A DNA stretch of 38,525 bases from CAKZQX01 sp034437035 (GCA_034437035.1 DAOTUI010000278.1:1-38525); one strand, 5' to 3'. Counted from the stretch's first letter, positions 7,370 to 16,666 are shown. Program-made: numbers and translations. The notes: generated from the letters alone by a model not told the origin.

Positions 7370-7972
7370 ATGACCCTGGCAACTGTGCCTGATCTGGTGC
7401 TGCGCTCGGTCAGTGCGGACTGGAATTATGCGCGCTGGCAGCAGTTACCGGACGATGGCAACCGCTACGAGGTCATTGATGGGGTGCTCTACATGACCAC
7501 TGCGCCGAGTTTTTTTCATCAGTGGATCATCAAGCGGTTGGAGCGCTACCTGGGCATTCCGGCAGAAGATCGGGGACTGGCATTTACTGTCCCTGCCCCG
7601 GTCGGGGTGCTGATGCCCCGCTGTGATCCGGTCCAGCCGGATTATGTTGTAATCCTGGCCGAGCGGGCCGCGATTATTCACGACCGCCGGGTCTTTGGCG
7701 TCCCGGATTTGATTATCGAAGTGCTCTCACCCGGCAATGCCGCCAACGACACCGAGGTCAAGCGGAACGCCTATGCCCAGGCTGGTGTTCCCGAATATGC
7801 CATCGTCGATCCGGAGCAGCGCACACTGCACACCTTCCAACTGGCAGGGCCGGGACACTATGGTGTAGCACGCAGCTTTGCTGCAACGGAACTGGTCAGG
7901 TTTGCCTGCCTGCCGACAATTGCGTTCCGAGTGGGAGATCTGTTTACGGGTGCGCCCGATACAACGCTTTAG
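7370..7972 (+). CDS. Uma2 family (DUF820) PD-(D/E)XK nuclease-fold protein, copy 2
   Basis: A 200-residue paralogue of the preceding gene with a strong AAGGAGG site before the ATG. Motifs are QLPDDGNRYEVIDGVLYMTT, PDYVVILAERAAII (Asp), DLIIEVLSPGNAANDTEVKR (Glu and Lys) and GVPEYAIVDPEQRTL. The residues expected for a PD-(D/E)XK site are all present, so it is not obviously inactive. The two copies differ too much to be a recent duplication. The stop codon directly abuts the ATG of the methyltransferase gene, which implies translational coupling. Confidence 0.9.
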   Translation: MTLATVPDLVLRSVSADWNYARWQQLPDDGNRYEVIDGVLYMTTAPSFFHQWIIKRLERYLGIPAEDRGLAFTVPAPVGVLMPRCDPVQPDYVVILAERAAIIHDRRVFGVPDLIIEVLSPGNAANDTEVKRNAYAQAGVPEYAIVDPEQRTLHTFQLAGPGHYGVARSFAATELVRFACLPTIAFRVGDLFTGAPDTTL

Positions 7973-8845
7973 ATGGAAGATAAACCAGCCAATACAACAT
8001 CTGCGCCTGATCCGCGCAACAAACTCAACGACCTGACCGGGCGGGAGTGGATCTATGCCCTGCGTTCGGTGATCACGACACGCTACCCCACCAGCGGGCC
8101 GGAAGCCTATGCGCATGCGCTACGGCGCATCCATCCCTCGCCCAAACCGCCGCAGTTGATGGCCGAGTTAATCCGCTTCTTCACGCGGCGTGGCGGGCAT
8201 GTGTTCGATCCCTTCGCCGGGGTGGGCGGTACCCTGCTGGCCTGCTCCCTGGAGGAGCGCACCGCCGTCGGGATCGAGCTGGCCCAGGCATATGCCGACT
8301 GCTATGCCGAGGTCTGCGCAACCCTGGAACTGGCGCGGCAACCGTTGCGGGTGGGCGATGCGCGCCACCTGGCCGACTTTGCCGAGGTACAGGCGCAGCC
8401 ATTCGACCTGATCCTGACCGATCCGCCCTACGCGCAGATGCAGGCAAAGACCAAGACCGGCGAGCACAAAAAACGTGGACGCGGTGCAGCCACACCTTTC
8501 ACCGACAACGCTGCCGATCTGGGCAACCTGGAGTATCGCAATTTCCTGCCGGCGTTGCGCGGTGTGCTGGAGCGGGCGTTGCGTTTTCTCAAGCCGGGCG
8601 GGCATCTGGTGCTCTTTACCAAGGACATTCAGCCCACCGCCGAACATCACAACATGCTCCACGCCGACATTGTGCAGGAACTCCGGCAGGTGCCGGGGCT
8701 GGCCTTCCGCGGCTACCGCATCTGGCACGACCAGAGCCGGAACCTCTATCCCTTTGGCTACCCCTTTGCGTTTGTGGCAAACCAGGTGCATCAGTTTATT
8801 CTCATTTTTCGGTATACGCCACCAGATGGAGCGAGTAAGCTATGA
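7973..8845 (+). CDS. SAM-dependent DNA/RNA methyltransferase (N4/N6 or TRM11-like)
   Basis: A 290-residue protein. Motif I is HVFDPFAGVGGTLLACSLEE, preceded by HPSPKPPQLMAELIRFF (motif X-like), and motif IV is DLILTDPPYAQM. FLKPGGHLVLFTKD is the following strand. DPPY is used by N6-adenine/N4-cytosine DNA methyltransferases and by TRM11-like RNA methyltransferases; I cannot separate these by eye. The segment between motif IV and the next strand (KTKTGEHKKRGRG) is basic and may bind nucleic acid. It has zero spacing after the second Uma2 gene and overlaps the next gene by 4 bp (ATGA), so it is embedded in an operon. Confidence 0.85.
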   Translation: MEDKPANTTSAPDPRNKLNDLTGREWIYALRSVITTRYPTSGPEAYAHALRRIHPSPKPPQLMAELIRFFTRRGGHVFDPFAGVGGTLLACSLEERTAVGIELAQAYADCYAEVCATLELARQPLRVGDARHLADFAEVQAQPFDLILTDPPYAQMQAKTKTGEHKKRGRGAATPFTDNAADLGNLEYRNFLPALRGVLERALRFLKPGGHLVLFTKDIQPTAEHHNMLHADIVQELRQVPGLAFRGYRIWHDQSRNLYPFGYPFAFVANQVHQFILIFRYTPPDGASKL

Positions 8846-9393
8846 AGATTTATACCAAGACCGGTGATGAAGGCCAAACCGGGCTCTTTGGCGGGGAACG
8901 GGTCAGCAAGGATGCGCTACGCGTCCGGGCCTATGGTGAGGTGGATGAACTCAACGCCATGCTCGGCGTTGTGCGTACCCATGGCCTGGACCCGCAACTG
9001 GACGCGGCGCTGATCCAGGTGCAAAACGAACTGTTTGTGCTGGGCTCGGACCTGGCAACGCCGGGCGAGGCAAAATATATTCCCCGTATGAGCGAGGAAC
9101 CGGTAAGCCGACTTGAGCAGGAGATCGACCAGTTTGAGACCGAACTGGAGCCGCTGAAGAATTTTATCCTGCCGGGCGGTACGCCGGCGGGAGCTTATCT
9201 GCATCTGGCCCGCACTGTCTGCCGCCGGGCGGAGCGAAGTGTAGTCACGCTGAATAGCCGGGAAATGATCAACCAGGCAGCGCTGCACTACCTCAACCGC
9301 CTGTCTGACTGGCTGTTTACGCTGGCACGGCTGGCAAATGCCCGCCAGGGTGTCAGCGACATTCCCTGGACTAACCCGAAAGCAGAAGAGTAG
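8842..9393 (+). CDS. PduO-type cob(I)alamin adenosyltransferase
   Basis: A 183-residue enzyme that transfers the adenosyl group of ATP to cob(I)alamin, making coenzyme B12. The N-terminal ATP-binding stretch is KIYTKTGDEGQTGLFGGERV; RAYGEVDELNAMLGVVR and RTVCRRAERSVVTL are the other PduO signatures. Full length for the family (180-200 residues), acting in the cytoplasm as a trimer (family knowledge). The ATG overlaps the TGA-containing end of the methyltransferase gene, so it is translated from the same message. No B12-dependent enzyme or cobalamin riboswitch is seen nearby. Confidence 0.93.
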   Translation: MKIYTKTGDEGQTGLFGGERVSKDALRVRAYGEVDELNAMLGVVRTHGLDPQLDAALIQVQNELFVLGSDLATPGEAKYIPRMSEEPVSRLEQEIDQFETELEPLKNFILPGGTPAGAYLHLARTVCRRAERSVVTLNSREMINQAALHYLNRLSDWLFTLARLANARQGVSDIPWTNPKAEE

Positions 9394-9397
9394 CGTA

Positions 9398-9528
9398 CTC
9401 AGCTTTCAGTTGTCAGTTGTCAGCTTTCAGCACTCAGCACTGAGGGAAGGTGGAAGGTAGAGCAAGATCTGTTCTGCCTTCTGCCCACTGCTATACGCTC
9501 CCCGCTCCGCGCTCCGCGCTCTGCGCCT
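9398..9528. repeat. Two heptamer arrays after the adenosyltransferase gene
   Basis: 9398-9444 repeats units like TTTCAGT, TGTCAGT and ACTCAGC. 9496-9528 repeats GCTCCGC-type units. The rest of 9394-9850 has no supported gene. Confidence 0.65.
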
Positions 9529-9675
9529 TTCATGACAACAGCATGACATTCAGATTACGTTTTCCATAATGCATGTATGATTTATTCCCCGTAGTATTTA
9601 CCTGGCGTACCGTTTACCAAAAAGCCTCACATAAAAACCTGCATATCACCCGGGTATCAGTCCAAAACCCTGGGC

Positions 9676-9707
9676 AACCTCCGTTTGATCAACAGAACGG
9701 AGGTTTT
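9676..9707 (+). terminator. Stem-loop with short T-run
   Basis: AACCTCCGTT (9676-9685) pairs with AACGGAGGTT (9696-9705) around a 10-nt loop, followed by TT. It could end the operon that finishes at 9393 or belong to a leader RNA of the GH97 gene. Confidence 0.5.
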
Positions 9708-9850
9708 GTGTGTGATCCGGTTTGTCATCAACCCGGCAATCAACGGGAACGGGGGCAGAGGGTGCAGGGATAGCACGTTCCCATTCATTATCTCTGCGTC
9801 CTCTGTGTTCTCTGTGGCTACGATAACAAATCAGTATGAAGAGGCGCATT

Positions 9851-11776
9851 ATGATAACGATCCGGCATCTGGTAACGGTGTATCGTGTGCAGTTGCTTGG
9901 GGCCATCCTGCTGCTGCCGGCTATTTTAACTATTATTCACGTTCGTAGTACCACTGCTGTTATGCCCGGTACTACCCAATATCTGCCGCTGATTCTCTCG
10001 CCGTCCGCGTGGCAGGTAGCCTCACCCGACGGCACTATCAGCGTCACGGTTGCGCAGCGATCCATGCCGGCTCCCTATCCCGCTGCGCAACGGCTCTACT
10101 ACACCGTTGCGCGGGAGGGTGTACCTGTGCTCGAATATTCGCCGCTGGGCCTGACTATGGCGGGTAACGGCGGTGATTTTGTTGATGGACTGACCTTCGT
10201 CGGCAGCGAACGCCGCAGCATCGACGAAACCTACCGCCTGGTAACGGGCAAACGCTCCCGCGTGGTGCATCGCGCCAACGAGCTGGTGCTGCGTTTCCGC
10301 AACCGCGCCGGCCGCGACCTTGAACTGGTTGTGCGCGCCTACGATGATGGCGCGGCCTACCGCTACCGCTTTCCCGGCAGCGGCAACTACGCCGTGACGG
10401 AGGAGCTGTCGGGGTTTCGGCTGCCCGCCGGGACAACCGCCTGGGCGCAGGAGTGGATCAACAACTACGAAGAGGAATACTACCGGCGCACCCTCGATCT
10501 GCTTGACGACGCGGAGCGCCACTGGGGACATCCCATTTTGCTGGAGTTGCCCGGCAACGGCTGGGCGCTGCTGGCCGAAGCCGCCGTCGCCGGCGACTAT
10601 GCCGTCCTGCATTTTCGCGGCAGCGGGGGCGACCGTCTGCTGCGCCTGAACTTTCCCCCCGACCAGACCGAACCGATTACCGGCAGCCTGCCGCTGGCGA
10701 CACCCTGGCGCGTAGTGATGGCCGGGCCCACCCTCGGCACGCTGGTCGAGTCGGACATGATGACCAACCTCAATCCGCCGAGCCGGCTCGATGATACCGC
10801 CTGGATCAAACCCGGACGCGTGGCCTGGTCCTGGTGGGCCAATACGCGCAGCCCCGGCGACCTCGCCATCCAGCAGGAGTATGTCGATTTTGCGCAGGAG
10901 ATGGGCTGGGAGTATGTGCTGGTTGATGAAGGCTGGGATGCCGACTGGGTGCCCGAACTGGTGGAGTATGCGGACCAGCGCGACGTCGATATCATCCTCT
11001 GGTCGTTTGCGCGCGACTTTAACGAAACGCGCGCCCGGCAGTGGGCGGAGTGGGGCGTAAAGGGGGCCAAGCTCGATTTTATTGACAGCGACCGGCAGGC
11101 CGCCCTGCAGGAGTTTTACGATCCCTTCTATGAACTTACGGCGCGCTACAAGCTGATGCTCAACTTCCACGGGGCCACCAAGCCGGCGGGAGCGCACCGC
11201 ACCTGGCCGCACTACCTGACCCGCGAAGCGGTGCGCGGCGCGGAATACCGTGACCTGGAGAGCTATGAGAATATCGCACTGGTCTTCACCCGCAATATCA
11301 TCGGGCCGATGGACTACACCCCGGTGGTGCTTTCGCGGCCCAAGGGCAAGTGGACCACTACCTTTGCTAACCAGGTTGCACAGGCGGTGCTGTTCGAGTC
11401 GGGCTGGCAGCACTTCCCCGACAAACCGGAACATTACCGCAATAGCCCGGCGAAGCCATTTCTGCAGGCGGTGCCCACGACCTGGGACGACACCCGGTTT
11501 ATTGACGGCTACCCGAACCGCCTGGCAGTGCTGGCGCGGCGCAAGGGAGTGGAATGGTACATCGGCGCGAATGGCTTCACTGCGGGCGACATCCGGATCC
11601 CGCTGAATTTTCTGGATGCCACCGCCGCATACCAGGCGACGATCTACCGTGACGGCGACACAGACACCGATATTGTCGTGGAAACCCGCACCGTGACCTC
11701 CAGCGATACCCTGACAATCTATCTACGGCAGAATGGCGGCTGCGCGATCCGCCTGGTTCCCGTAGTTATGCATTGA
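9851..11776 (+). CDS. Exported glycoside hydrolase family 97
   Basis: About 641 residues. The N-terminus has a hydrophobic signal/anchor (VQLLGAILLLPAILTII), then YLPLIL, then a GH97 beta-sandwich beginning SPDGTISVTVAQ. The (beta/alpha)8 catalytic domain starts near GRVAWSWWANTRSPGD and contains YVLVDEGWDADW. GVKGAKLDFIDSD places an Asp where retaining GH97 alpha-galactosidases have their nucleophile, so alpha-galactosidase activity is more likely than the inverting alpha-glucosidase type (inference). The last 100 residues form the usual C-terminal beta domain. I prefer ATG at 9851 because AGAGG lies upstream; ATG at 9836 is an alternative. Confidence 0.88.
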   Translation: MITIRHLVTVYRVQLLGAILLLPAILTIIHVRSTTAVMPGTTQYLPLILSPSAWQVASPDGTISVTVAQRSMPAPYPAAQRLYYTVAREGVPVLEYSPLGLTMAGNGGDFVDGLTFVGSERRSIDETYRLVTGKRSRVVHRANELVLRFRNRAGRDLELVVRAYDDGAAYRYRFPGSGNYAVTEELSGFRLPAGTTAWAQEWINNYEEEYYRRTLDLLDDAERHWGHPILLELPGNGWALLAEAAVAGDYAVLHFRGSGGDRLLRLNFPPDQTEPITGSLPLATPWRVVMAGPTLGTLVESDMMTNLNPPSRLDDTAWIKPGRVAWSWWANTRSPGDLAIQQEYVDFAQEMGWEYVLVDEGWDADWVPELVEYADQRDVDIILWSFARDFNETRARQWAEWGVKGAKLDFIDSDRQAALQEFYDPFYELTARYKLMLNFHGATKPAGAHRTWPHYLTREAVRGAEYRDLESYENIALVFTRNIIGPMDYTPVVLSRPKGKWTTTFANQVAQAVLFESGWQHFPDKPEHYRNSPAKPFLQAVPTTWDDTRFIDGYPNRLAVLARRKGVEWYIGANGFTAGDIRIPLNFLDATAAYQATIYRDGDTDTDIVVETRTVTSSDTLTIYLRQNGGCAIRLVPVVMH

Positions 11777-12023
11777 AGGCAAAATTACTGTCAAATCGTT
11801 CATGTTTTCCATGTATCGCATCCGGGACCGTATAGTGGCAACTGACGTTTACCTGACTTTTACCGTCCGACGGCGGCAATCCGCCGCTCCCGGATATGAG
11901 GTATGGTAAAATTGCGCGGGTGTGGCGCTTGAACACAAGCGGGGCATAGCATGGGATAACGCAACCCGGTAATTCCCTGCCGCAACTTCACCATAGCTAT
12001 TATGACATCACGGAGGTACAGCA
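11777..12023. other. Intergenic region before the 48-residue peptide gene
   Basis: No gene seen. TGGTAAAAT at 11904-11912 could be an extended -10 for the small downstream gene, with no clear -35. Confidence 0.35.
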
Positions 12024-12170
12024 ATGGATTTCGCACTCTGGGAGCAACTCATCACCCTGGCCCTGATGGTACGGATCGGGCCGCTTCTGGTGATTGGCGT
12101 CGGGTTTGCGGTCGGGTTTGGCCTGGAGCGCTATTTTCACGACCGGTCGGGGATGCGCCATCCCGAGTAG
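12024..12170 (+). CDS. 48-residue single-pass membrane peptide
   Basis: The ATG at 12024 follows GGAGG by 7 nt and opens a frame of 48 codons ending TAG at 12168-12170. The product starts MDFALWEQLITLALMVRI. It has one strongly hydrophobic helix (about residues 8-33, ending GVGFAVGFGLE) and a charged tail RYFHDRSGMRHPE, so it is probably a membrane peptide with a cytoplasmic or exposed basic end. No family recognised. A perfect intrinsic-terminator hairpin follows 21 bp after the stop, which supports an independent small transcription unit. Confidence 0.65.
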   Translation: MDFALWEQLITLALMVRIGPLLVIGVGFAVGFGLERYFHDRSGMRHPE

Positions 12171-12191
12171 CGACCGGCATGGGGGTATAAC

Positions 12192-12228
12192 AAAAAGCTG
12201 CCGGGTAGCACATACCCGGCAGCTTTTT
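12192..12228. terminator. Bidirectional intrinsic terminator
   Basis: Arms at 12192-12207 and 12213-12228 are a perfect 16-bp inverted repeat around GCACA, with five A before and five T after. It separates the convergent small gene (plus) and GH5-like gene (minus) and would work for both. Confidence 0.9.
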
Positions 12229-12251
12229 GTTGTTCAGTGGAAGGGGCTACA

Positions 12252-14546
12252 TCACCGCGAGCCGATGTCACCCTTCGCCCGGCAGCGGTCGTCCCAGAAC
12301 TGCGTTCCCAGCCGCCCGATGCTGACCACCCCGGCGCGGCTGTCCCACTCGAGGCGGCCCTTCTCGAAGTATTGCACCACGGTGGGCACGCCGTCGATCT
12401 CCTCGACCACCTCCTCAGAGATGGGGAAGCCCATCCGCCAGGGACCATTAATCCCATCGTAGAAGCCCAGGAATGCGCCACCCACGGTGTAGCCCGTTTC
12501 CGGGAAGCGGCGGCCATTGGGTGCCACATTCACCCCCTGCGGGAAGTTGTGCCCGGCGGTGACATCGCGCCCCAACTCAACCGGGCGCACCATCAGCATC
12601 GCCTGTTCGGCCCGGGTCATCAGGTGGAACTCGGGATGCTGCTCCGCGTAGGGCACAATCTCGAACACCCCGGTCTCGAAGTATTGCACCACCCGGTTAT
12701 CCTCCGGGCGGATAAAGGCTTCACTCAGCGGGAAGCCGAAGCTGACCACGCCGCCCAGTTCCTGCCAGGCCACGCGATACCAGTCCTTGATGTAGTGTCC
12801 CGTCTCCGGGATCATAATCGGGGCCTTCTCGCCCTTGGGTGGGCGTGGGTTGGTCGTGGTCAGCGGCAGATTGGTCTTGATATTGCTGGGGAGCAGCGGC
12901 ACCCCATAGCCCTGGAAGAGCAGCGCGGCCGGCTTAAGACTGTCGTCTGGGCGGTAGAGACCATAATGCTCCTCGCGCATGTCCCAGCGCCCGGTTGGAC
13001 CGGCATCATAGTCGCGCAACGTCCAGGCAAAGATCCCGACAACCCGTCCCTGCGCCGCCTCCAGGATGGTCCGGTAGACCTGCTCCTGGTAGACCTCGTT
13101 GTAGTCCTGAGTTGAGCATTTGGGACCGGAGGGCCAGCCAAACTCTTGCAGCAGGATCGGCTTGTTGGTATGCCGGCGCACCTCGTCAAGCTGGCGGATC
13201 GCGTCGGGTGCGTTGTAGATATGCACGCTGATCACGTCGCTGTAGTCAATCACTCGCCGCCCGTCGGGACCGGGCTGCCAGAAGTGGTTGTACTGGCCCA
13301 TGCCCACCGTCACCAGGTGATGCGGCGCGAGGCGATGCACCTCGTCGGCCATGCGGCCCAGCCAGTCCAGCACCTGCGCGGCATTGCCCTCCTGCCACAT
13401 GGGGTAGTGGTCGGGCTCGTTATGCAGATCCCAGGCGAAAATTCGGTCATCGCCCGCAAAGTTCCCGATTAGCGTGCGCATGTAGGTCAGGTTGTCCTCT
13501 GCCTCGGGCGTACCGGCGGCTGGGAAGCCGTTGTAGAAATCGAACAGCGTGACAATCAGGCGCAGATCCAGGTCGCCCGCGATCTGCACAAACTCCTTGA
13601 GCCGGTTGAGCATCAGGCCATCCATTTTGTGGTCACGCGAGCTGCGGAAGGTCTGCTCAAAGGGGTAGAGGATGCGCACGGTGTTGATGCCCAGTTGGTC
13701 GCGGGCCAGCCGTAGTTCCCGCTCCATCTGGTATGCATCCCAGTCCTGCCACATGGCAACCCAGGGGCGGCCCTGCGGGTAGTAGTTGATGCCCTTTAAC
13801 TGCACCGGCTGGCCGAGGCGCGTCAACTGGTGCCCCGAGACCTCGATAAATCCGCCGGGGGGCAGCGGCGCAGACTGTTCCAGTGTCGTGTACGCGATTG
13901 TTTCCGGCGCGACCGTCTCGCGGCCCAACGGTCCCACCCGCACCCCTTCCGCGCCATGATCTTCCATGCGGGCGCGCTCAAACCACTGCACGGTGATGAC
14001 CTGACCATCAGGTCGCCGCTGCGTCTGGGGTGGCCCCAGCGGTGCCCCGAACCGGGTCAGGCTCTCGGCCGAACTGATGTCGGGGTCGCCCAGTTCCAAT
14101 CCCGACTGGAGCCAGGTTCGCAGGAACGGCGGGCAGAGATTTTGCCCGGTCTCCGAGAAGAAGCGACAGCCCACGCGCGGCTCTTCCGGTTGTGCCGGCG
14201 GGCGGCCCTGGCGCGCGAGGGTGTCAATGCCCAGTCGCCCCAGCAACAGATCGTACGGTGGCGGGTTGTGCGGATGATGCTCCAGGCGGGCATACTCGAA
14301 CCACTGCACCGTAATTGGGCCGGCGTCGGTCTGCTCCTGGTAGGCCGGTGTCAGCGGGTAGCCAAAAATCGGTAGCCCGCCCTGCTGTTCCCAGAAGGAC
14401 TGGATGCGCCCGTCGATACAGTCGGTGATCGCGGGATTCTCGGTATCGAAACAGCGCGGAGCGGCATAAGTGGCCGTAGATGATGCCGGCAGAAGCGTAA
14501 AGAGCAGCAGAATGAGCAGGGGCAGGGTCAGGATCTTGTGAGTCAT
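12252..14546 (-). CDS. Secreted GH5-like (cellulase-type) glycoside hydrolase with repeat modules
   Basis: A 764-residue protein with a signal peptide (residues 1-28, LLILLLFTLLPASSTATYAA). Residues about 40-215 hold two copies of a module with FWEQQGGLPIFGYPLTPA and VQWFEYARLEHHP. Residues about 240-545 are a clan GH-A TIM barrel: KGINYYPQGRPW, the acid/base Glu in AWDLHNEPDHYPMW and the nucleophile Glu in PILLQEFGWPSGPK. Further module copies follow (VVQYFETGVFEIVPYAEQHP; GVPTVVQYFEKGRLEWD). The modules resemble LGFP-type wall-binding repeats, so the enzyme may be held at the cell surface (inference). The substrate cannot be assigned beyond a beta-linked glycan. No strong Shine-Dalgarno precedes ATG at 14546. 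Confidence 0.88.
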   Translation of the reverse strand: MTHKILTLPLLILLLFTLLPASSTATYAAPRCFDTENPAITDCIDGRIQSFWEQQGGLPIFGYPLTPAYQEQTDAGPITVQWFEYARLEHHPHNPPPYDLLLGRLGIDTLARQGRPPAQPEEPRVGCRFFSETGQNLCPPFLRTWLQSGLELGDPDISSAESLTRFGAPLGPPQTQRRPDGQVITVQWFERARMEDHGAEGVRVGPLGRETVAPETIAYTTLEQSAPLPPGGFIEVSGHQLTRLGQPVQLKGINYYPQGRPWVAMWQDWDAYQMERELRLARDQLGINTVRILYPFEQTFRSSRDHKMDGLMLNRLKEFVQIAGDLDLRLIVTLFDFYNGFPAAGTPEAEDNLTYMRTLIGNFAGDDRIFAWDLHNEPDHYPMWQEGNAAQVLDWLGRMADEVHRLAPHHLVTVGMGQYNHFWQPGPDGRRVIDYSDVISVHIYNAPDAIRQLDEVRRHTNKPILLQEFGWPSGPKCSTQDYNEVYQEQVYRTILEAAQGRVVGIFAWTLRDYDAGPTGRWDMREEHYGLYRPDDSLKPAALLFQGYGVPLLPSNIKTNLPLTTTNPRPPKGEKAPIMIPETGHYIKDWYRVAWQELGGVVSFGFPLSEAFIRPEDNRVVQYFETGVFEIVPYAEQHPEFHLMTRAEQAMLMVRPVELGRDVTAGHNFPQGVNVAPNGRRFPETGYTVGGAFLGFYDGINGPWRMGFPISEEVVEEIDGVPTVVQYFEKGRLEWDSRAGVVSIGRLGTQFWDDRCRAKGDIGSR

Positions 14547-14685
14547 ACAGCGATAACCGACCGGAGTCGTCGTCAGCGAGGATGAAACCGGATCTGTTCC
14601 GACGATGGCGGTCGGCTGCTCCTTTCTAGATAACGTTGAGATAGCTGGTCGCTGTGCAGCAGCACTGTGTGTTCCTGATATGGTT

Positions 14686-15927
14686 TTAACGTTGGATTAA
14701 GGGCAAATAGGTAAACTGTTCATCAATAAGCCGGTACACGCTACCGGTGTTAAGGTCCGTTGCGTAGAGGTTGCCCGCCTCGTCTTCACCAAAGCTGGTC
14801 AGCCGGGTTAGCGCGGTGTCGGCAAGCAGCTGGTTTTCCCAGGTCTCACCATTCTGCCGCAGCCCCCAGATAAACCCGGTGCAGTAGTCGCCATAGAAGT
14901 AGATTCCCTGCATCCGTGGGGCGCCGGGGCCGCGATAGACAAAGCCGCCGGTGACCGAGCAGTTGCCCTGTTGATGGGCATACTCAACCACGGGGAGGGT
15001 TAACCCGGACTGGTCGCACCCTTCGGACGGCTCGTAGCAGTGCAACCCCTCCATGATATCCCAGCCATAGTTTTCCCCGCCGGTGCCGGCGGCAGGCTGG
15101 GCATGCACCTCTTCATAGAGGTTCTGACCGACATCGGCAGTATACAGATTTCCCGTGGCGCGGTCAAAGGAAAAGCGCCAGGGATTGCGCAACCCGAACG
15201 CCCAGATCTCATCTTTGACATCCGGGTTTTGCGCATACGGATTGTCGGCGGGGATGGCATACGCTGTCGCGCCGGATTCCACATCAATGCGCAGGAGCTT
15301 GCCGAGCAGGTCGCCGAGGTCTTGCGCGCGTTCCTCCGGGTCGCCGGAGGAACCACCATCACCCATCCCGATGTAGAGATAACCATCAGGCCCAAAGGCA
15401 ATCTGCCCGCCGTTGTGGTTTTCGTAGGGCTGCGCAATCGTCAGCAGAATTTCTTCGCTGTCCGGATTGGCGACATTGGCATTCTTCGTAAGCCGGTAGC
15501 GGGCAATAATCGTTGCACCATCGTTTTCACGGGTGTAGTTGACGTAGAAATAACCCTTGTTCGTATAATCTGGAGGAAATGCCACGCTCAGCAATCCCTG
15601 CTCGTTGCCACTGCTCTTAACGCGGCGGGTAATATCCAGCAATGGCTCCTCCAGCGGAGTGCTGTTCTGCGCAATTTTGATGCGGCCCGGTTTCTCCACC
15701 AGAAACAGCCGGCCGCTGCCGTCACCCGCATGCGTGACATGGACCGGCTGATCCAGGCCGGTGATAACTTTCCTGAGCGCTGGATTAGGCCAGTTGCTCG
15801 TTGCCGGGGTTGCCATGTCGCGGGGAACTGCTCCGGCACCAGACCGGATCACTATGCCCATTCCCAGACCCAGACAGAGTAGCAACAGAGTGGGCCAGAT
15901 ACGCTGTCGGCGATTGCGCTGGTGCAT
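14686..15927 (-). CDS. Exported PQQ-dependent sugar (GSDH-family) dehydrogenase
   Basis: 413 residues. An N-terminal membrane/signal helix (IWPTLLLLCLGLGMGIVI) is followed by a six-bladed beta-propeller of the soluble glucose / aldose sugar dehydrogenase family: LDQPVHVTHAGDGSGRLFLV, GLLSVAFPPDYTNKGYFYVN, ENHNGGQIAFGPDGYLYIG, MGDGGSSGDPEERAQ, EIWAFGLRNPWRFSFD and YGWDIMEG. The family oxidises sugars outside the membrane with pyrroloquinoline quinone; the His and Arg of HNGGQ and GLRNPWR belong to the active region. The C-terminus ends FTYLPLIQR, the L-P-L-I motif found in other exported proteins here. It follows the GH5-like gene on the same strand at 139 bp, so separate promoters are likely. 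Confidence 0.9.
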   Translation of the reverse strand: MHQRNRRQRIWPTLLLLCLGLGMGIVIRSGAGAVPRDMATPATSNWPNPALRKVITGLDQPVHVTHAGDGSGRLFLVEKPGRIKIAQNSTPLEEPLLDITRRVKSSGNEQGLLSVAFPPDYTNKGYFYVNYTRENDGATIIARYRLTKNANVANPDSEEILLTIAQPYENHNGGQIAFGPDGYLYIGMGDGGSSGDPEERAQDLGDLLGKLLRIDVESGATAYAIPADNPYAQNPDVKDEIWAFGLRNPWRFSFDRATGNLYTADVGQNLYEEVHAQPAAGTGGENYGWDIMEGLHCYEPSEGCDQSGLTLPVVEYAHQQGNCSVTGGFVYRGPGAPRMQGIYFYGDYCTGFIWGLRQNGETWENQLLADTALTRLTSFGEDEAGNLYATDLNTGSVYRLIDEQFTYLPLIQR

Positions 15928-16120
15928 GCCACACCCTCACCTTTCTACTTATAGCTACCGCACACATCGTACCACAATGCAGGCCGGGTTGCCGGACGAT
16001 TTTTCCGGCCCTGTGCCATGTCAGAGAAATGTAAGGTAGCAATCAGATATTTCTTTGCGTTGCGGGCGGCCAGTCTTCTCGTGGTACCATACGAAAAATT
16101 CTACCAGAACAGGAGTGGTT

Positions 16121-16666
16121 ATGAGCGATGAGCCGCAGCCGGAAGAGCAACCGCGGGCGCAGCAGCAGTATGCTGAGTTGGGTGAAAAACTGGCCGAATT
16201 GTATCAGGCATATACCGCCGAGGATGACCCGGCGGAGCGCTTTCGGCTGGAACAGCGTATCGCGCAGATCGAAGAAATCCGGGCCGCGATTGCGCCGCCG
16301 GCGGATGCCGGCGACACGGCTGCCGCGCCTGAGCAACCCACGCCGGCGGCCCCGGCGGCCCGGCGGCGGGGATTGCTGCAGACGATCCGGGCGCACCATC
16401 AACGGATCATGGTAGTTGGTGTGATCCTGGGGTTTGTCAGCATCTGTTCCGCCCTGCTATTTGCCCCTTTCGGATTGATCCTGGTGTCAAGTCTCTGCTT
16501 TGGCGTGGCCGGGATCATGTATTTGCTCCATGAGATCGAGCAACTCCGGGGCACACCCGGCCGGCACCTGTCGGCCTATAGTTTCGCCGCGCTGCTCATC
16601 GCTATCGGTTTTTGTGGTCCGCTCTACCTCTTCTTCTTGCTTGCCCGGATTGCGAATGCGCCGTAG
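16121..16666 (+). CDS. Small membrane protein with N-terminal coiled coil, unknown function
   Basis: 181 residues. AGGAG lies 6 nt upstream of the ATG at 16121. Residues 10-60 are acidic and heptad-like (QYAELGEKLAELYQAY, RLEQRIAQIEEIRAAI), followed by an Ala/Pro linker and a basic stretch RRRGLLQTIRAHHQR. Three hydrophobic segments follow (IMVVGVILGFVSICSALLF, GLILVSSLCFGVAGIMYLL and FAALLIAIGFCGPLYLFFLL). I do not recognise a family. It diverges from the sugar dehydrogenase gene across 15928-16120, which must hold both promoters. Confidence 0.75.
   Translation: MSDEPQPEEQPRAQQQYAELGEKLAELYQAYTAEDDPAERFRLEQRIAQIEEIRAAIAPPADAGDTAAAPEQPTPAAPAARRRGLLQTIRAHHQRIMVVGVILGFVSICSALLFAPFGLILVSSLCFGVAGIMYLLHEIEQLRGTPGRHLSAYSFAALLIAIGFCGPLYLFFLLARIANAP

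Noticed and set aside
9594..9720. Riboswitch or tRNA-like leader before the GH97 gene
   Set aside because: Only one simple stem-loop is evident; no conserved riboswitch core or cloverleaf could be drawn.
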